Shown: one piece after another, positions 34,689 to 49,600 of the stretch
How the letters are laid out: every line of letters begins with the position of its first letter
Numbering within the stretch: the stretch's first letter is position 1
Source: Serinus canaria
Lineage: Eukaryota > Chordata > Aves > Passeriformes > Fringillidae
Reading direction: 5' to 3'
Assembly: GCF_022539315.1 (NCBI RefSeq)
Contig: NC_066328.1
Span: 1 to 64,000 of the forward strand
Length of the DNA: 64,000 nucleotides
Notes under the pieces: model-generated
What the model was told of the DNA's origin: nothing
The model's database searches: none
Seen by the model: the letters and a program-made list of their open reading frames with translations, nothing else
Position numbers and translations under genes: made by a program

Positions 34689-37600
34689 CTAAAGAGAAAT
34701 CAGAAAAGGATCAGAGCCTGCTCTTGTGTGAAGCCTCTTCCCAGTAGAAAAACTCCTTTGCTGAGCACTGCAACCAGAGAATCACACAGTCTATCAAATA
34801 ATCCAAGTGCAGACCAGAAAATGCCAGGTCTTTCTGTGTTTCCTGATGTAACATTCTAAGGGTCTCTACAATCAAAACAAATACAGTGCCACCCTAGTAA
34901 AAAAATATTTCAATCACTATCTTAGAGATGATGTAATTCTTTGATCTGTGTCTCTGATTGACAAATGGCACTGTTGAATAAATGCTGAAGAACACATCTG
35001 AACACTCAACAACTCTTACCTCGTTGGCAGCAGCTGCCATGGGAGTTGGGTGGTTGACAGAATCGCCCAGCGCAATAGCTAATCTAAGATCCTTCTGGAT
35101 GTACTTCAGGTAGAAATCAGGTTTAAAGTTTCCTTGCAAGATATCTGCAGAGAGGAACCCATGCAAAACTAAGCATGACAAAAGTAAGCCAAGCCCATGC
35201 TCCAGGGGGCTGTAATTCAACACCAATCTCTTTCCACTGCTGATCACTACTTTTAGCTCTCCTGTTTTTCTACTCTATCTTCATCTGGCCACAGCAGATT
35301 GATATCACTACTGCCCACTGACAAAGTGATCTCAGATTTCTACGCAGCTTGTTACCCTGCTGCAATGAAATCCTGACTTAAGCCCTAAGCACTCCTAACT
35401 CAGATTCTCAGAAGTCCTAGCTATGAAGGGGAAGGAATGGGAACTCAGCTCTTCATTTACAGAATGCCTAAAATAACCATTATCCCAGGCTGATGAAGAT
35501 GAGATTGTTATTTTCTACCTTCTGCCACTATCTGAAAAGCTGCTAGATTGTAAAAATGACCTGTAAGAAAACAATGTAAGAGAACTTTACTTTGGCACTT
35601 CTGGTCCAGGAAGATGCTGGCAAGTTGTCCCTGATTGAGGATATCCAGAAGGGTCTGCTGGGACTGGCCAGTCACTTGAGCCAAAGTCAGTCCTTCTGCT
35701 ATTGTTGCCATGAAGCTGCCTTGGACCATGTTCACAATCAGCATCATCTTGGCAGCATTGCCTACTTCACCTGGAGCGAGACACACCATTGGGATTCCTA
35801 CAGAAGAGAAGTAGCAGCCCTGCTTCCCCAGCCCACACAGCAGTAACACTGCTAGACTCCTGTCATCAAGCATTTGGCATCTCTCCCTTGCCCTGAAAGA
35901 CTCCAGAAAATATTTCCATTTTCCAAGCGCTCAAAGGAATGGAGAAATAATAAGAAAATATGATTTAAAACCAAAAGTATCACACACCCTCCAAAATGAG
36001 CCAGCATTCAAAAAAGAAACCTTAGCCTGCAGGCTCTGAAACTGGCCAAGTTCCAGAGCAGCAAGCCAATTTCCCGCACTCCCCACAGAGAAAAGGTGAT
36101 ATATACATCTCAGACTCCTTGCTGAAATTCCCAGTCCTTGCACTAAGAAGCTGCTATCAGGCCCGCCATGTTTCAATTACCTAGGAAAAAAGAGGTCTTC
36201 CCCATGGCTTGGAAACAGCTGCTGCAGTCCTCATATAAACCCCTGTCGCCAGCTGCCAGGATCACAAGCATTCCATCATTAGAGAGCTGCTGGTTTCCTG
36301 AGACTGGTGCTTCCAGAAAGCGACCACCTCGGGACACTATCACCTGGGAGAAGAGCATCTCTGGTTAGCTGTGCACGAACAGCAGCAGGAACAAAATTTA
36401 GGGCATACCTGCCGCTAAGGACAGAAATTTAAAGCAGAACAAATAGCTCCAACAGGAGAGGAAAGCACTATTGTGATGTATCCTGCAAAGTGTGATAAAG
36501 ACCAAAAGGGTCTAGGCAAGACCCTCTTGCACCCATCACTACTGTGCATGTTTTAAGCAACTGAACTGACATGCTTAGTCGTGGCACCATATACTGGCCA
36601 AGGGATCAATGTTGAAGGTGTGTATGTGGCATAAGAATCCCAGAATATATTTTCCCCTCTTTCCCACAGAGGAAAGGCCTTTGACACATCTCTTCAGCCA
36701 GATGTTTACTAATATGGATGATCTGCATTCTCCAAATTAATGTTACACACTAGTGCATCAACAACATGTCTACTTAAAACTTAAAGTTTCCCTTCCTTGT
36801 AAAACCACACATGCTGCCTTAGGGCAGTGGGGAACAAGCAAGGTGCCAAAAAAGAAATCACAGATACCATAGCAGAAGTAATCAGAACACTTCTACAGAA
36901 ATCCTATAATATTTCTATAGAATGAAATGTGAAGGCAATAATTTTCCCCAACCAGAGCACTTAAACTAGGTAGCTTACGCATTTCATCAGACAGGGTGAT
37001 TAATCCAGACAGCGTTTTACTCTACAGTTTGCTACAGAATACCAACTTGTTTACCAATATTTCTTAGGGGATCAAAACTTGGCTGTTTGCAATGGTGTCA
37101 GGTAACAGCTCTGCCAAATCTACAACTTTGCTGGTATCACTAAGGAACATCTCATCCAACACTGTTTGCTGGTTAAGACTTGACATATTGTCTTGTTTGC
37201 CTGGAACTTGAGACTCTCCCAAAGACCTCTAGAAGTTTTATTACCAACAGAAACTGAAGAACTGCTGCTGAATGAACACCTGCTGCTATTAAGAGTCTCA
37301 GTTCAGTGATTACCTGGGCCAGCTCTGTGACTGTATCTGCATCCACTGTGGACATATCCACATAACACTTCCCTGGGCGAATCCCCTGCAACACTCCACT
37401 TGGACCAAGCACCAGCTGTGGAGAACAGAAGAGCGGTAAAGCAATAGGGTGTCTGCAGAGAAACCCCACTTCTGCAGGAGTCCAGCTGAGCCTGGCATTA
37501 CAGTGGCAGACTCCCAGAGGGTTAACCTCCCCTCAAAGACTTTATTTTTTAAATGCTTAATTTTTGTTAGGACATTTATTTTTACACAGCTGCACTGCTC

Positions 37601-40600
37601 AGATGTACAATGACCCAGGCTACTGTGGTTAGCAGGAATCAGAACCAGCATTCAGTGACTGCCATCTCATAGTCTAACCAGCAGAGGTAAAATAAGAGCT
37701 AATACTTACATCCTTTGCTGCTTTTGGATCTGATACACAGGCAAATGTGATGTCACAGGTGGAGACTACTTCAGCAGGGGTTCTTCCCAGCCGTGCACCC
37801 TCCTGGATGAACAAATCACACTGCAAAAGGCACAAGTCCAAACGTAAGACAAATTAAACGCAGAGCAAATGGATTCTTTGCATTTTGTTGTAAAAACTCT
37901 ACTGCTGGACAAAACGCCAAAGGAGACAGGCATGTTAATTGCACAACAACTTTGTCTTCTTCTGTTGCTCAGTCTACACACACATATGAGTGTGCATGCA
38001 GGGCTCTTTTGCAGCTTTTCTGAAGAACAGGTGAAGAACTTTGAAAAGAAGACACAAAGAAACAAAACCCTAAGGTGAAATGGTAAGCATGTTGTGGGTT
38101 TGACAAGAAATTATTAGCAGAAAAAAGGAAGATTTAGGGAAAAAAATTGGTTAAAGGACATAGCAACATGTGTTACCGGATAGTAACAGGAATATGCACA
38201 TCTGAGATGAGTGTTTCAGAGGGCTGCTGCTTCAAAATCTTAGCTCCTTCTTACCCTATCCCCTCATATCAGCCATGTTTTGCTCTTGAAATATAAATCT
38301 TTTAGTCCCCTTTTAACAAAGTAACCACAGCACCCTTCCCACTTTGCTATTCCACAGCATCTTACAACTACCAGATGTCCCCCAGCTACCTACATTCCTC
38401 CTCCACTGTCTAGTATATAAGTGCAATGCAATATAAGCTCCATTTTCAGTTTGAATACTCCTATAAAGCCCTTCTCCATCCTGGACTCATGACATCACAG
38501 GTCTTTGACAGAACACTTGTTACCACATGACTAACACAATAGATGTAGACTAACCTGCAGCTGAGCAGTACATCTTACCATATCTCAATCTCCTGGGATA
38601 ACTCCCTGCACCTGGCCTTTTTGGCACAATACATTGCATGGCAATTCACATCAGCAGTATTTTCAGAGGCATGTTACATCTCATTCTTCAGCACATATAA
38701 GAGTGTAATATACAAGGGTTTAATCTTTCTAACAACTCTCTCACACTAAAAGGCAGTGGGGTGAGACTGCTGACATAAGAGAGACCACACTAGAACAGAC
38801 CTCAGCTGCACCTAGCCACGCCCACCAACAAGCACATAGGAAACAGGACAAAACAAGGTGGCAAGCATATCCTTGTGTTTCTTTGGCATCCCCTCCCAGA
38901 CACCATCGACATCATCGACAGATGATTCCATGAGATACAGGGGGTAACTGAATGTTTAGCAGAGGCTTAAGCACATGCCTACCTTCTCGGCAGTCCGGTT
39001 CCAGACAGTGACAGTGTGACCCATCTTTAGCAAGTTGGAGACAATGCCACTTCCCATCAGACCAAGGCCCAGAAATCCTATCCTGAGGGTATAGATAAAA
39101 ATTAATGCAAGAGAAAGCAATCAGTGTTAGTTTCTCATGGCACTGGAAATGATGAAAAGCAAATTGGAGCATCACCAGCACAAAAAAATACCCCAACAAA
39201 CATGCTCTACTGCAACCACAGCTACAATGGGCAAATACTGAGCTTTAAAAACATGCTGGAATTTATTTTGCTTACCAAGCATCCCTAAAAATTTCCTGAA
39301 GAAAGTCTTTAGCCTATTTCAGAAGATCACCTAAATATTAAAGGTTTGGATGGTCTAGATTCTTTTTGATTGTTTGGGGTGGATTGTTTGTGTGTAGTTT
39401 TTTGCTTACTAAAATTGCTGTTTGTGTGCTTTCTGTTGACAGTTATTGACTTCCTGAAGTTAAAGGGAACCTTTAGAAATGAGCAGGTGCTTCTCTAATT
39501 ATTGATCTTCGGACTTTAAAACTAAGTCACACATACAATGTTTGCTTGTATAATTGAATGATACATCAGCATCCTAGTTTTAACAAAATCTAGCAAAGAC
39601 TACTGTGATAAGCATCATGCCAGACCAAAGACCTAGTCCCTGTTCTACAAATGCAATTTCAGACAGAGGAAGAAAGGAAGTATTAGGCCAGTACAGGTCA
39701 TCATCAGTCCCAGAAAACAGCCTTTCCCTCCTCCCACAAGCTGGAAAGAATTTTGCTCCCTTCATTCAAAAAAGAGACAATATGCCACCAAGTCTCTACA
39801 ATCACCTGCAACAAAAATTCCTCCTACAGATATTGCTGCAAGAACCCTTTTGCCCATCATGCAGTTTCCCATAAACCCCACAGTTTCCAAAGAGATTCTG
39901 AAGCATTCAATTATATCCAAGGCAACATCACAACAAAAGCTACCTGGCAAATCCAGTAGTTAGTTCCGCAGAATTAGCCACACCTGCCACACCAGAATTA
40001 GCAGCACCTGTCCTCTCCCAGCTAGCCATGCTGCCTTTTCTCTTTCTGCCCTTAGACAGGGCAGAGCAAATCACTACAGGATCCTTACATGGCCCAAATA
40101 AGGTCTACCTATTTTCAAGTCTCGAAACCAGCAGAGGTATTCCTTCCTTCACAACCTACCTCTGAGATGCACTTTCCTGAGAGACTGTTTTATCTGAACA
40201 GCTTCATTGTAATTTTTGTTCCCCTGCAATACAAGTGAGAACTGACATCCCATGTGAACTGCCCCCACAGCAAACAGCAAGAGTGGCCTGAACTCAATCT
40301 GAACAGAGCAGAAGTTACAGGAAGCTGAAGTTAGCCTTCTCTCACTCTATAAAGGAGAATGGGGGTGTTAGGAGAAACCAGAAAGCTCATGTGCTACACA
40401 GCAAAGTTTTTGTGATGCGAGAACACACCTCCCTCTTTCTCTTGTCTTCTGCATGCTCAGGAGAGCGATTAAAGGACCCCAGTCAACTACTGGAGACAGA
40501 TCCCCCTTTATCATCCTATCTCATGCAACACTTAGGAAAACTGGTGCTAACATGCTGCAGAGGGACCGACTGAAAAAGGCAACTACAGAAACACTATGAG

Positions 40601-43600
40601 TTGCAGATATATCCAGGACAGAATTTACTTTGAATTTTGTATTGCACAGCCCCCTTTGTTTTTAGCTTCCTCTCTCCCACCTTGCCCCCCAAACAGTTTC
40701 ACACACGGACAGAAGGAATGTGCATTTAAAGGGAAATGTTAGGTTTATTCATTCTCAGTGACAGGCAGGAGAGTGGCTGCATGTGTGAGCTGGGCAGGAA
40801 ATGGCTAAAGTGTATTGGAGATCTTACTTTTTGTCGGTAGGTGTGATGCTGCCATTGACTGCTGTGCTGTCTGCTGCCTGGATGGAGGTGGATCCTGTCT
40901 CCTGAGGGAGTGGGGTGGGGGGACGAGGGCAGGGGGGTGGGGAAGAGAGAGAGGAAAAAATAATAATAAAAACAGTTTAATGCACAGCTCTGGAAGAACT
41001 GCAATGCCTCATAACTATAAACATCCATCAAAATGAAGATTTGCTTTACCTCTTCACAAACCTTCAGCTTCTTTGTGATGGCTTGATAGCAGACAGCTGG
41101 CTGTATGGAGAAGACAAAAGCGTTCAGGGGAAGGACAGTTCTGATTTACTCTGCCGAGCAAACAGACCATATCCTTATTCCACAGAAGCAGGCAGCTCAC
41201 CCACCCACCACCACCTTCAAACCAGGACAATTCTGGGGCTTCCCTCAAGCGGAGAAAATAAAACCTAAAATATATTGCAAGATATTAAGATTGCTTTTTC
41301 CCACCCTGCCCAAGCAATTCAGCCTGTCTTCTAACAGAGGCACTGCAAACTCCCTTCTGTAGTTCCTGTAACAGGCTCTTCTGGAGGCACCAGAACCTGC
41401 GCCATCCCTACTCCTACATTTAGTTCTCTGAAGCCTGCCATGAAGTCTCTCATCTACGCACACTATGTCTCTGCAGCTGTGGAACCAAAACCTTCTGGTT
41501 AATATGAGAAGGCATGTAGAAGGCTTTCTACAAATGCTAAGGCAAAGGCTGCTCCTCCCCATTCTGCTTACTGTGAGCTTGTACAGATAGAACTGTTAGC
41601 AGCTCTTAATCCTTCTGGCTCTGCCCCGATCCTCAGCGAGATATAAATCCTTTTATGCTTAATTTGATCTTTCCTTTTCCTCCTGATGTTCACTGCTGAT
41701 TATAAAATCCTGCAAGACTTCTGACTCTCAGGAGATAAACAGGCTGTATTTTACATGGAGCTTTTCTGGTCCTGGAAGTTCTCTTGCAACATTCAGTGAA
41801 TTGGCAAGCCTATCCAGATGAGGAAGCTGACAGGACAACCATCAAAAACAATCAAACAACAGGATTTTTAAACAAAAAAAAGCTTTTCCTGTTCATTCTA
41901 CACAATTTATTACATCAGATCTGTCAAAAACTAGTGCTAGATAATCTTGAATTACTTAAAACTATTCACTGTACTAAATCACTCTAAATCTTAAGGCTTG
42001 GAAGTACTTCAACTAATCTAACTGCCATCCCCTCAAGAAGAGAATTCTGGAGCTCTTTATGCATACTCCTTGTACTCAGTTCCAGCAAAGGGCAGGACTC
42101 CAAGCTACCCAGCAACATGATCCTGTCTGCCAAATCCTTACCTTTTCTGTCTGGCTCAGCAGGAAGTGATGAAAGTGTGGATCACTGTCCTTCACAGGCT
42201 ACAAAGAGAGAAAATACAGCCTCAGAAATAAATCCAGAGAGTCACTGAGTTACCACAGCACAATTCCCTTGCTCTCCTAAGCTGCATGAGAGCAATAGCA
42301 TAAGGCGGAAAACATAAAATGTATCAGCTGTCACAAGGAACCTGTTTCAATTAAGTAGTTTACATTTTGTTTCATTCCCAAAACCAAAGCCATTCACCTC
42401 ATTTTTGTACATCTGTAGGAAAACCAAAGAAGTATACAAGCAATATTACCATGGGAGGAAGAAAATTCATCTTCCGCTTCTTCCTCTCCCAAGCAAATGA
42501 AAACACTTATTTTCCAGGTTCTAAGTAATTCCATAAAACAGCATTCTGGGAATTGACTGGAGATTGTCACATGCCAAGCAAACCCATCCTAACAGCAACA
42601 AGGACTGAAGGCCCAGATGCCTCATCTCCCCTAGTATGTATGTGAGCATCATACATACTAGCCTGCAATCACACTGCTCTTACTCTGCTTTACTGATCAC
42701 TCATTTATGCAACAAAATCTAAAGGCTTTCAAAAGCTGCTTTGTGAAGGAAAGCAAATGTAAGCACCCCTTGCAGCTTCAGACAGGAAGAGACTATCTAC
42801 ATCACCTCCACTTCCGGGAAGTCAGTCACAGAAATGCTTTTGAAACAAGAAGTGTAAACATTAGTACAGCAAGTTTAGTGTGAATCTGCAAGTAATTCCA
42901 CAGAGACAGAGATCTCATTTCCCGGCATACTTCTGAACTATCAGGGATATTGTGCAACTTCGTTATACTGCAGTATGTTCGTAGACAAGGTAAGATCGCA
43001 CTGTTTAAGAGCCTAACAAAAGGCTCTAGATTTGCTGCCACAAACTCAGAAGGTAGATGTTGTAAAGCTTCTCACCTCACTTACACTCGGTGGCCATTTA
43101 AATCCAGCTACTGTTCCAGTCATCACTCTCTTCACTGTACTTGACTCTGGAATTGTGAGGTCCTGAGGAGACAGAAGGAGGATCAGAAAGAGCTTAAAAC
43201 CTGGCTCAGGAGCAGGTCACAGCACGATGATCATTCGAGCACACATAGAGAGCCCTGAAAGCACTACAAAAGCCTTCAATTTCACAGGCCTTTCCAGCAG
43301 CATTCATATTTAAACACAAAGTATTAGCAACACAGGTGAGGTGAGAAAAGCATCAACTAAGGATTTCAACCAGATTTATGGCTTCTGGAGAGTCCATTCT
43401 TCATACCTAAGAGGAATCAATGCACTTATGCAATGAGCAGAAAACAAACATGCTTGATCACATACTTTCCTCTGGTGGATGCAAAACGCTTAACAAATGA
43501 GTGAAGAACATCATTACAATCAGAGGTCTGAACTCTTTTAATCCTACCCTGTCACAACAGAATAGCCTACCTGTTCTCAGGAGAAGCTTCAAAGCATAAG

Positions 43601-46600
43601 ATTGACTGCCACATCTGCTCAAGTTTGCAGAATCCATGTGACAAACTGGTACGTGGGCTGCCCCATCTGCTCCACAGGCCCCGGTTTGTAGTATCATGAT
43701 AATATTTAACATACTGGGGTTTTTACTGTTGAGCAGATTAAACTTTATCTTTTATTTCCCCAAAACATATAGGCTAAAATAGGTCTCTATGCTATAGGTC
43801 AGATATATGCTATAGACATCTAGGTTTTTATGCTACATGAACAGAATGCACAGGACTTCGACATAATACGTGCTGTCTTCCTCTGAAATGAGGGTTCAGA
43901 AATGTAGCCACATTACCTCCCCTCTGAAACTACTTCCTGAAAATGCACAATATACCTTAGTATCCACACAGAAGCACAAGAGAAGAACATTGTTTGCAAA
44001 AACAGCCAGAGTAAGACTCCTGGAGGTAACCCAGAACAATGCAACTGTCTGAAGGTTAGCAGGACAATGCAGACATCAGTCTCCAACCTTGTAGTGCCTA
44101 GGGAGAGTCCTGCATACTTCAGCTGGTAAAGTGTGGATAAAACCTGCTTTGATACCTATGAAGTTCTGCTGCTCCTTCAAATATATTCATATAAGCTTAA
44201 AAATAAGAGCATGTGAATGTTCATGTATGGCCACAGAGCCTTTCTAGACAGAGCACATCTCAGCAAAAACTGGATTCTTGATTTTTATGCATTCCTATTA
44301 CTTGGAAGCCAGAATTTGGACTGGGACAGAGGAAAAAAAACCACAAATCCTAGGATCATATTAATTCAGGACAACAGCATAAATGTTTTCTACTCTAGGG
44401 CAAAGAACTTGAGGAATTTATAAGAACCAGGCAAGACGACAAGATTTTAAAATTATATCATAGGCTGAAAACCAGTATTAAGGCAGTATTGTTTTTTTTG
44501 CATAGCAATTATTTTATGTGTCACTTTCAAGAAGCTATAAGGCTTACTTTCTTACCTTATCCTGCTAATTTCCTGGTTTGTGGCCAGGAAGTTATCACAC
44601 AGCAGGCCACCACTGTGTGGCAACTTTAAAATCAGTCTGCTAGTCATGTGCCAGTAAAATAATGTCAACTACCACAATTAGCTCACTCAAAGCACTCTGA
44701 TGTCCTGAGGTAGGTAACACAGTAAAACCTATGCAATGCAATGTGTCATCACAATCAGAATTCACCCAGCCATTAGTTTTGATTAATTTTGGAATGAATC
44801 TAGCTCAAAGACACAGAATCACTTTGCAAGTGAAAAAAAAAGGTCTTGTGGCTTATTTAAACAGAAATATGTGGAGACACAACATGCTTATAGGAAGACA
44901 CGAAGCATTTTCCTGCATCAGTCAAGACAAGTTCTGTAATTATTAGTTTTAATTCATAAATATGCATACATTTCTCCCCTCCTCCAGCTTCCCTCAAAAG
45001 AAGAAACTGATGGGATCTGTTACGCAACCTAATTTCACAGACATTGGTGCTAAAAAAGAGCCAATATTTCCTTTAACCTCTTAGGAATTGGACTTGATGA
45101 TCCTCGTGTGTCCCTTCCAAATCAGGATATGTTATGACTCTATTCTATGATGCCTTCACAGCTAATATCTGAGATGATCAGCTTCATTTTACTACATCAA
45201 GAGAGAGTCTGTTGTTCAACCAGCGAAGGCCAATCCATTCACAATCCCAGAGAGCAAGGACCACCATCTTGACTTGCATCCTGACTGAAAGAAAAGACTG
45301 TGAAGCACATCATGATCCCCTTGAAGCACAGATGAGCAAGCACTTTGCTGTATGGTGTTTCAGTTGAGGTCTCCCAGTTGTCTTCAGGTGTAGTTGCTGA
45401 TGAAGGATATGACTTGTAATAATCCACTAAAACAAATATCCATTTGGAATAGGAAGATCTAGACCGCAACAGTGAGTTCCATAATAAAAAAGGCTGGAAT
45501 TCTATATGAGGGTAGACAAAGTGCTGCCACAACATAGAGAAATATCAGGGAAGTAGTAGGAATAAAATATTAAGGCTCTTTTATAATGGATGATGGGAAC
45601 ATATCCTAAAGCACAAAAGCTGAAATGAAGACAATTCTTCTGGTGGATTCCCCAAGCTACGAATTTCTTCTTTAAGCCCTAGCCCTTAAAGATATCTCAC
45701 TCTTTATGAGTACTGAGGTTGACGTTGAGCAACTACTTATCACCTGATCATACAAAGTAGATGAGATGGGAGAAGTCAGGAGCCAGATGAAGACCCGTAT
45801 CTCTTTGCTAATCCTTCCCACACAAACTGAACTCGAGGGATGACAAGACGAAAGAATAAAGTCTCCTGATACAGCTTTCAAAGCCCTCTCAAAGATACAA
45901 ACAGAGCCACTCACAGCAACTAACTGGTAAAAATCACAGGAAGAATCAACAATATGCTTGCCAATGGTATCAGTCAGCCAAATGGTCTAAAAGTAGCAAC
46001 ATGGAAAAACTTAAAAAAGGGATACTGAACTGATTCTTCCTGCTGGCCTGTTAGTCAAGGTGCCAGTCAGCCCTCAAGTCCAGCTGCCAAGTCCACGGGC
46101 ACTGGCGGACATGCACAACACAAACCTTCTCATCCTTGGGTGGACGCCCCCGCTTTCGGGGGCTCTGATCCTGGGCTCTTTTCAAGGGTGATTTTGATCC
46201 TCTCTCTGATGAGACAGAAGAAACCCTCTTTTTTCCTTCCCCTGTGCCCTTCTTCACCTTTCCTTCAGACAAACTGGCTTTGCGTTTCTCTTCACCAGCA
46301 GATTGCTTGCCTCTTTCTTCACTCGAATTACGCCGATTCTTCTCTTCAGTGGAGTTATGGGAAGACGCCTGAGAGATTACAGAATAGAAGATGGTAAGGA
46401 AAGAAGAGAAGAGATGGAATGATTTTCATGCAAAATGAAGGAAGTGAAGGACCTGATTACTATCAAGTAAAACAACAGCACAATAACCTGAGAACTACGT
46501 ATCTGTTAGACCTTTGGAGTCAGTGAGTGAAGTTCCTAGTTAGTTCTCCTGCAAAAACACACCAGTTTAAGAAAGCACGTCATAACAGAACAGGCCACCT

Positions 46601-49600
46601 GAAGACTTGCCAGGACTGTGTGCACTTCCAAAATAATGAAGACAAGACTAGTAGATACCAAATTCTTAAGACTGATTTATAAAATCATCACAAGTAGATC
46701 AATTAGCCTCTTCAGTTTCTTTGTCATTTAATAATCCAAAAATCACTTTTCCCCACCAAACAAGATTTAATGGGGAAGAATAGAGGATAGGAAATAAACC
46801 CCAAAAACCAAAGGAAGGAAAACACAATCCTCCTCAACTTGCCAGAGGCAACAAACTCCTTTCACATAACAAAGCATCTAATCATGATTCATGCCAAAAC
46901 CTGTTTTAATGCACACAGTGAAAAAGAACACACTCACCTGGTCTTTGCCTTTGGTTTTTCTAAGAAACTCCTCTACAGCATCCACAGCTTGCTGGAAGCG
47001 CTTACCCTTGTTAATCTTTATCATTTCCTCTTTGTGAGGGTGATAAGGCTTCAGCTGCTCCACTTTGATCCAAGCACTTGAAACAAAAAAAAAGAAGCTA
47101 GTTATAATTCTCCAAACTGCAGCCTTCTAAATCCTCCTGCTTTGAGAAACACACAGCTACACTTTCTCCCCCAGCTCTAGTGAGCCCAAATTCACTTCCT
47201 ATCTAGAAAGTGAAGGGCTGCCATTACTGAATTCACTGAGAATGTTCTTCTGGCACTTTGTTACTTCTTAAGTTTTATGTCCTCTCACCCAAGCACTGTC
47301 CCCCTCTAAGCATTATTCTCTACTGACAAAACAGCTTTTGGATGTGATCACAGGATGCATTTAAAACAACGGCAGCCCAATAACTGCACTCATTTCACCA
47401 TGAGGAACACCCACAGACCCACGCCTCCAGGTAAAGTAGGCAATACCACTAATCTACTCGAGAAAGCAAAGTTCACCTAACAATTCTCAGCTATCAATTC
47501 CTGGTTCAAATATACTGAGCACACAGGTGTCTAAAAAACTGTAGGAAAAAACCTCCAAAATTATGTATTCTCACTATAGAGATGACCACACAGAGTTAAT
47601 ACAAAAGCAACAGCTCATTGCTGAACTGATTTTTGATGTACCCAGGTATTCTGTAATAAAACAATAATTTTGTTTTTGAGAAAAAAGAATTATTTCCTTT
47701 GCCCCTGACTGGGGCAATCAGACTTTCTCTTGTCCCCAGGTATTTCTACGTTACATAGACAATCCATGAATATGGGTTTTAAATATTCCCCAGTGCAGTC
47801 TAGCTTCTGCAAGCAGATGAAGTGATTTAAAGACTGCATTTTCAGACACTGTATAGTTAAACTGAACATGAAGATTAAAACAACAAAAAATAGTTGTAAT
47901 GCTTTGCTGAATCTTGATTATTTCTCCTCTCTTCACAAAATAAACTCTATAACTATATTAAGACCTTTCTCCTCACTGGCAATAGCAATTGTTTGTAAAT
48001 TCCTTGTAATCAGGAATCAACTTTAAGAAAGTAGAATGAAATATTTTGGGTCTCACTTGCAGAGACAAGACTGCTAGAACCTACTGGAAAATGCCAGCAT
48101 CCTTTCCAAAGAACCCAGTGTTCCTGCATGCAAAGCTGAATCCTTTCACTTTGTTTACATCGTTTTGTAAGAACTCACTTTATATAACAAGTCAAATCTT
48201 TGCATTCAGACTAGAATCTGAGTCCAGCAGCTATTCAGGAAATCTCTCACAGAGAGACATTGCCCAGACATTACTGTGAAACACACCTTAAAATTACCTT
48301 ACACTGTAAAGCCTGCCTGTATGACAAACAGTGACAAACATCCCTGTGTACCACAGAGCACCAGCTCATGAGAAGCCCTTCATTACATGTATAAAGGAAA
48401 GAAAATTTTGGACCACAATATAAAAAAACCATATTAAATGCTGTTGCAGGACTGAATTTCTAAATAAAAATAAGTTATTTTCCCTCAAGGCATTCTCTTA
48501 GGTTTCTGCACATGTTCATTAGCTTCCTTTCTCATTCCTTTTCCTTTGGTATGGAGAAAGCCCGAAGTACAAAGCTTTCTGATTCCTGGCTTCAAAGGTG
48601 CATTTTGGCACTTGTGATCCACCAGAACAAAGAACTAGAGATCTCAGAGACAAACTAATAAGTGAAAAACTGTCATCGTTTGAGCCTGGCGCAATTTTGG
48701 ATTATTTATTTTTAACTGAGGCGCTTAAAAGCTGCCTCAGTTAAAAATAAACTTTAAAAAAAAACAGGGAAAAAATTAAATTGGTCTTTTCCTTTCCAGT
48801 TTGTTTATGCATCACCTACTTGGACAACCTTCTGTAAGTGATGAGTATCTTCTGACACCAATGTCCGCAAACCAACTGCATGCAGTGTTTCAAGCACTTG
48901 AAAACACAAGAACTTTTCACCAAACAAATTTATTCATTTATTTATGTTTATACACAAGATCTCAATACCCCCAAGGCTAATGAAGCCCAGTATTTAGATC
49001 AGTCTCAAGGATACAACATATAAAATGAACTACTGTTTCTCTCCTGATACAGCAATGAATCAACGCATGAAAAAAACATTAGCAATGACACTGAAGATGT
49101 CATATTTAAGATGACATTGCATTCATACCACTGCACAGTCACCAGGCAACTGTAAAGAATGGGCTAGAGGGAAAGTGAAAAGATGTCAAAAAAATACCCA
49201 TTAGCAAAAGCTTTCTCTTTTCATTTCTCCACACTGTTCCTTATCGTCTCCAAAATACCACTCTTAGAAAACCACTGCCCATGTCAAATCCACATTATAA
49301 ACATGAACAATAAGCAAAACTTAGAATAAGCACAGATAAGTATGAAAGTAACCTGCAGCCACACAGAAACAGTGGCACAGAGAGATGCAGAGACATCAGA
49401 CTGAAATCTAATGGCACAGGCATGGCACAGGCAAGGAGATCTTCAAACCTTCACCATTCTAGCCATTCTCTTCCTGTCCAGAGATACCAACTACTAATGA
49501 TAAGCTGAAGAAATGAGATGGAAGAATATCCACCAAGCCTTGCTTTTTGCAAACCATATAGCTAGGGATGGAAAACAGTAGCACTGTATCTCCAAATTTC

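Noticed and set aside
46051..46125. Read-through extension of GLYR1 exon 5
   Set aside because: The conserved frame ends at the GTTTGT donor and resumes in exon 6; the extension has no family similarity.
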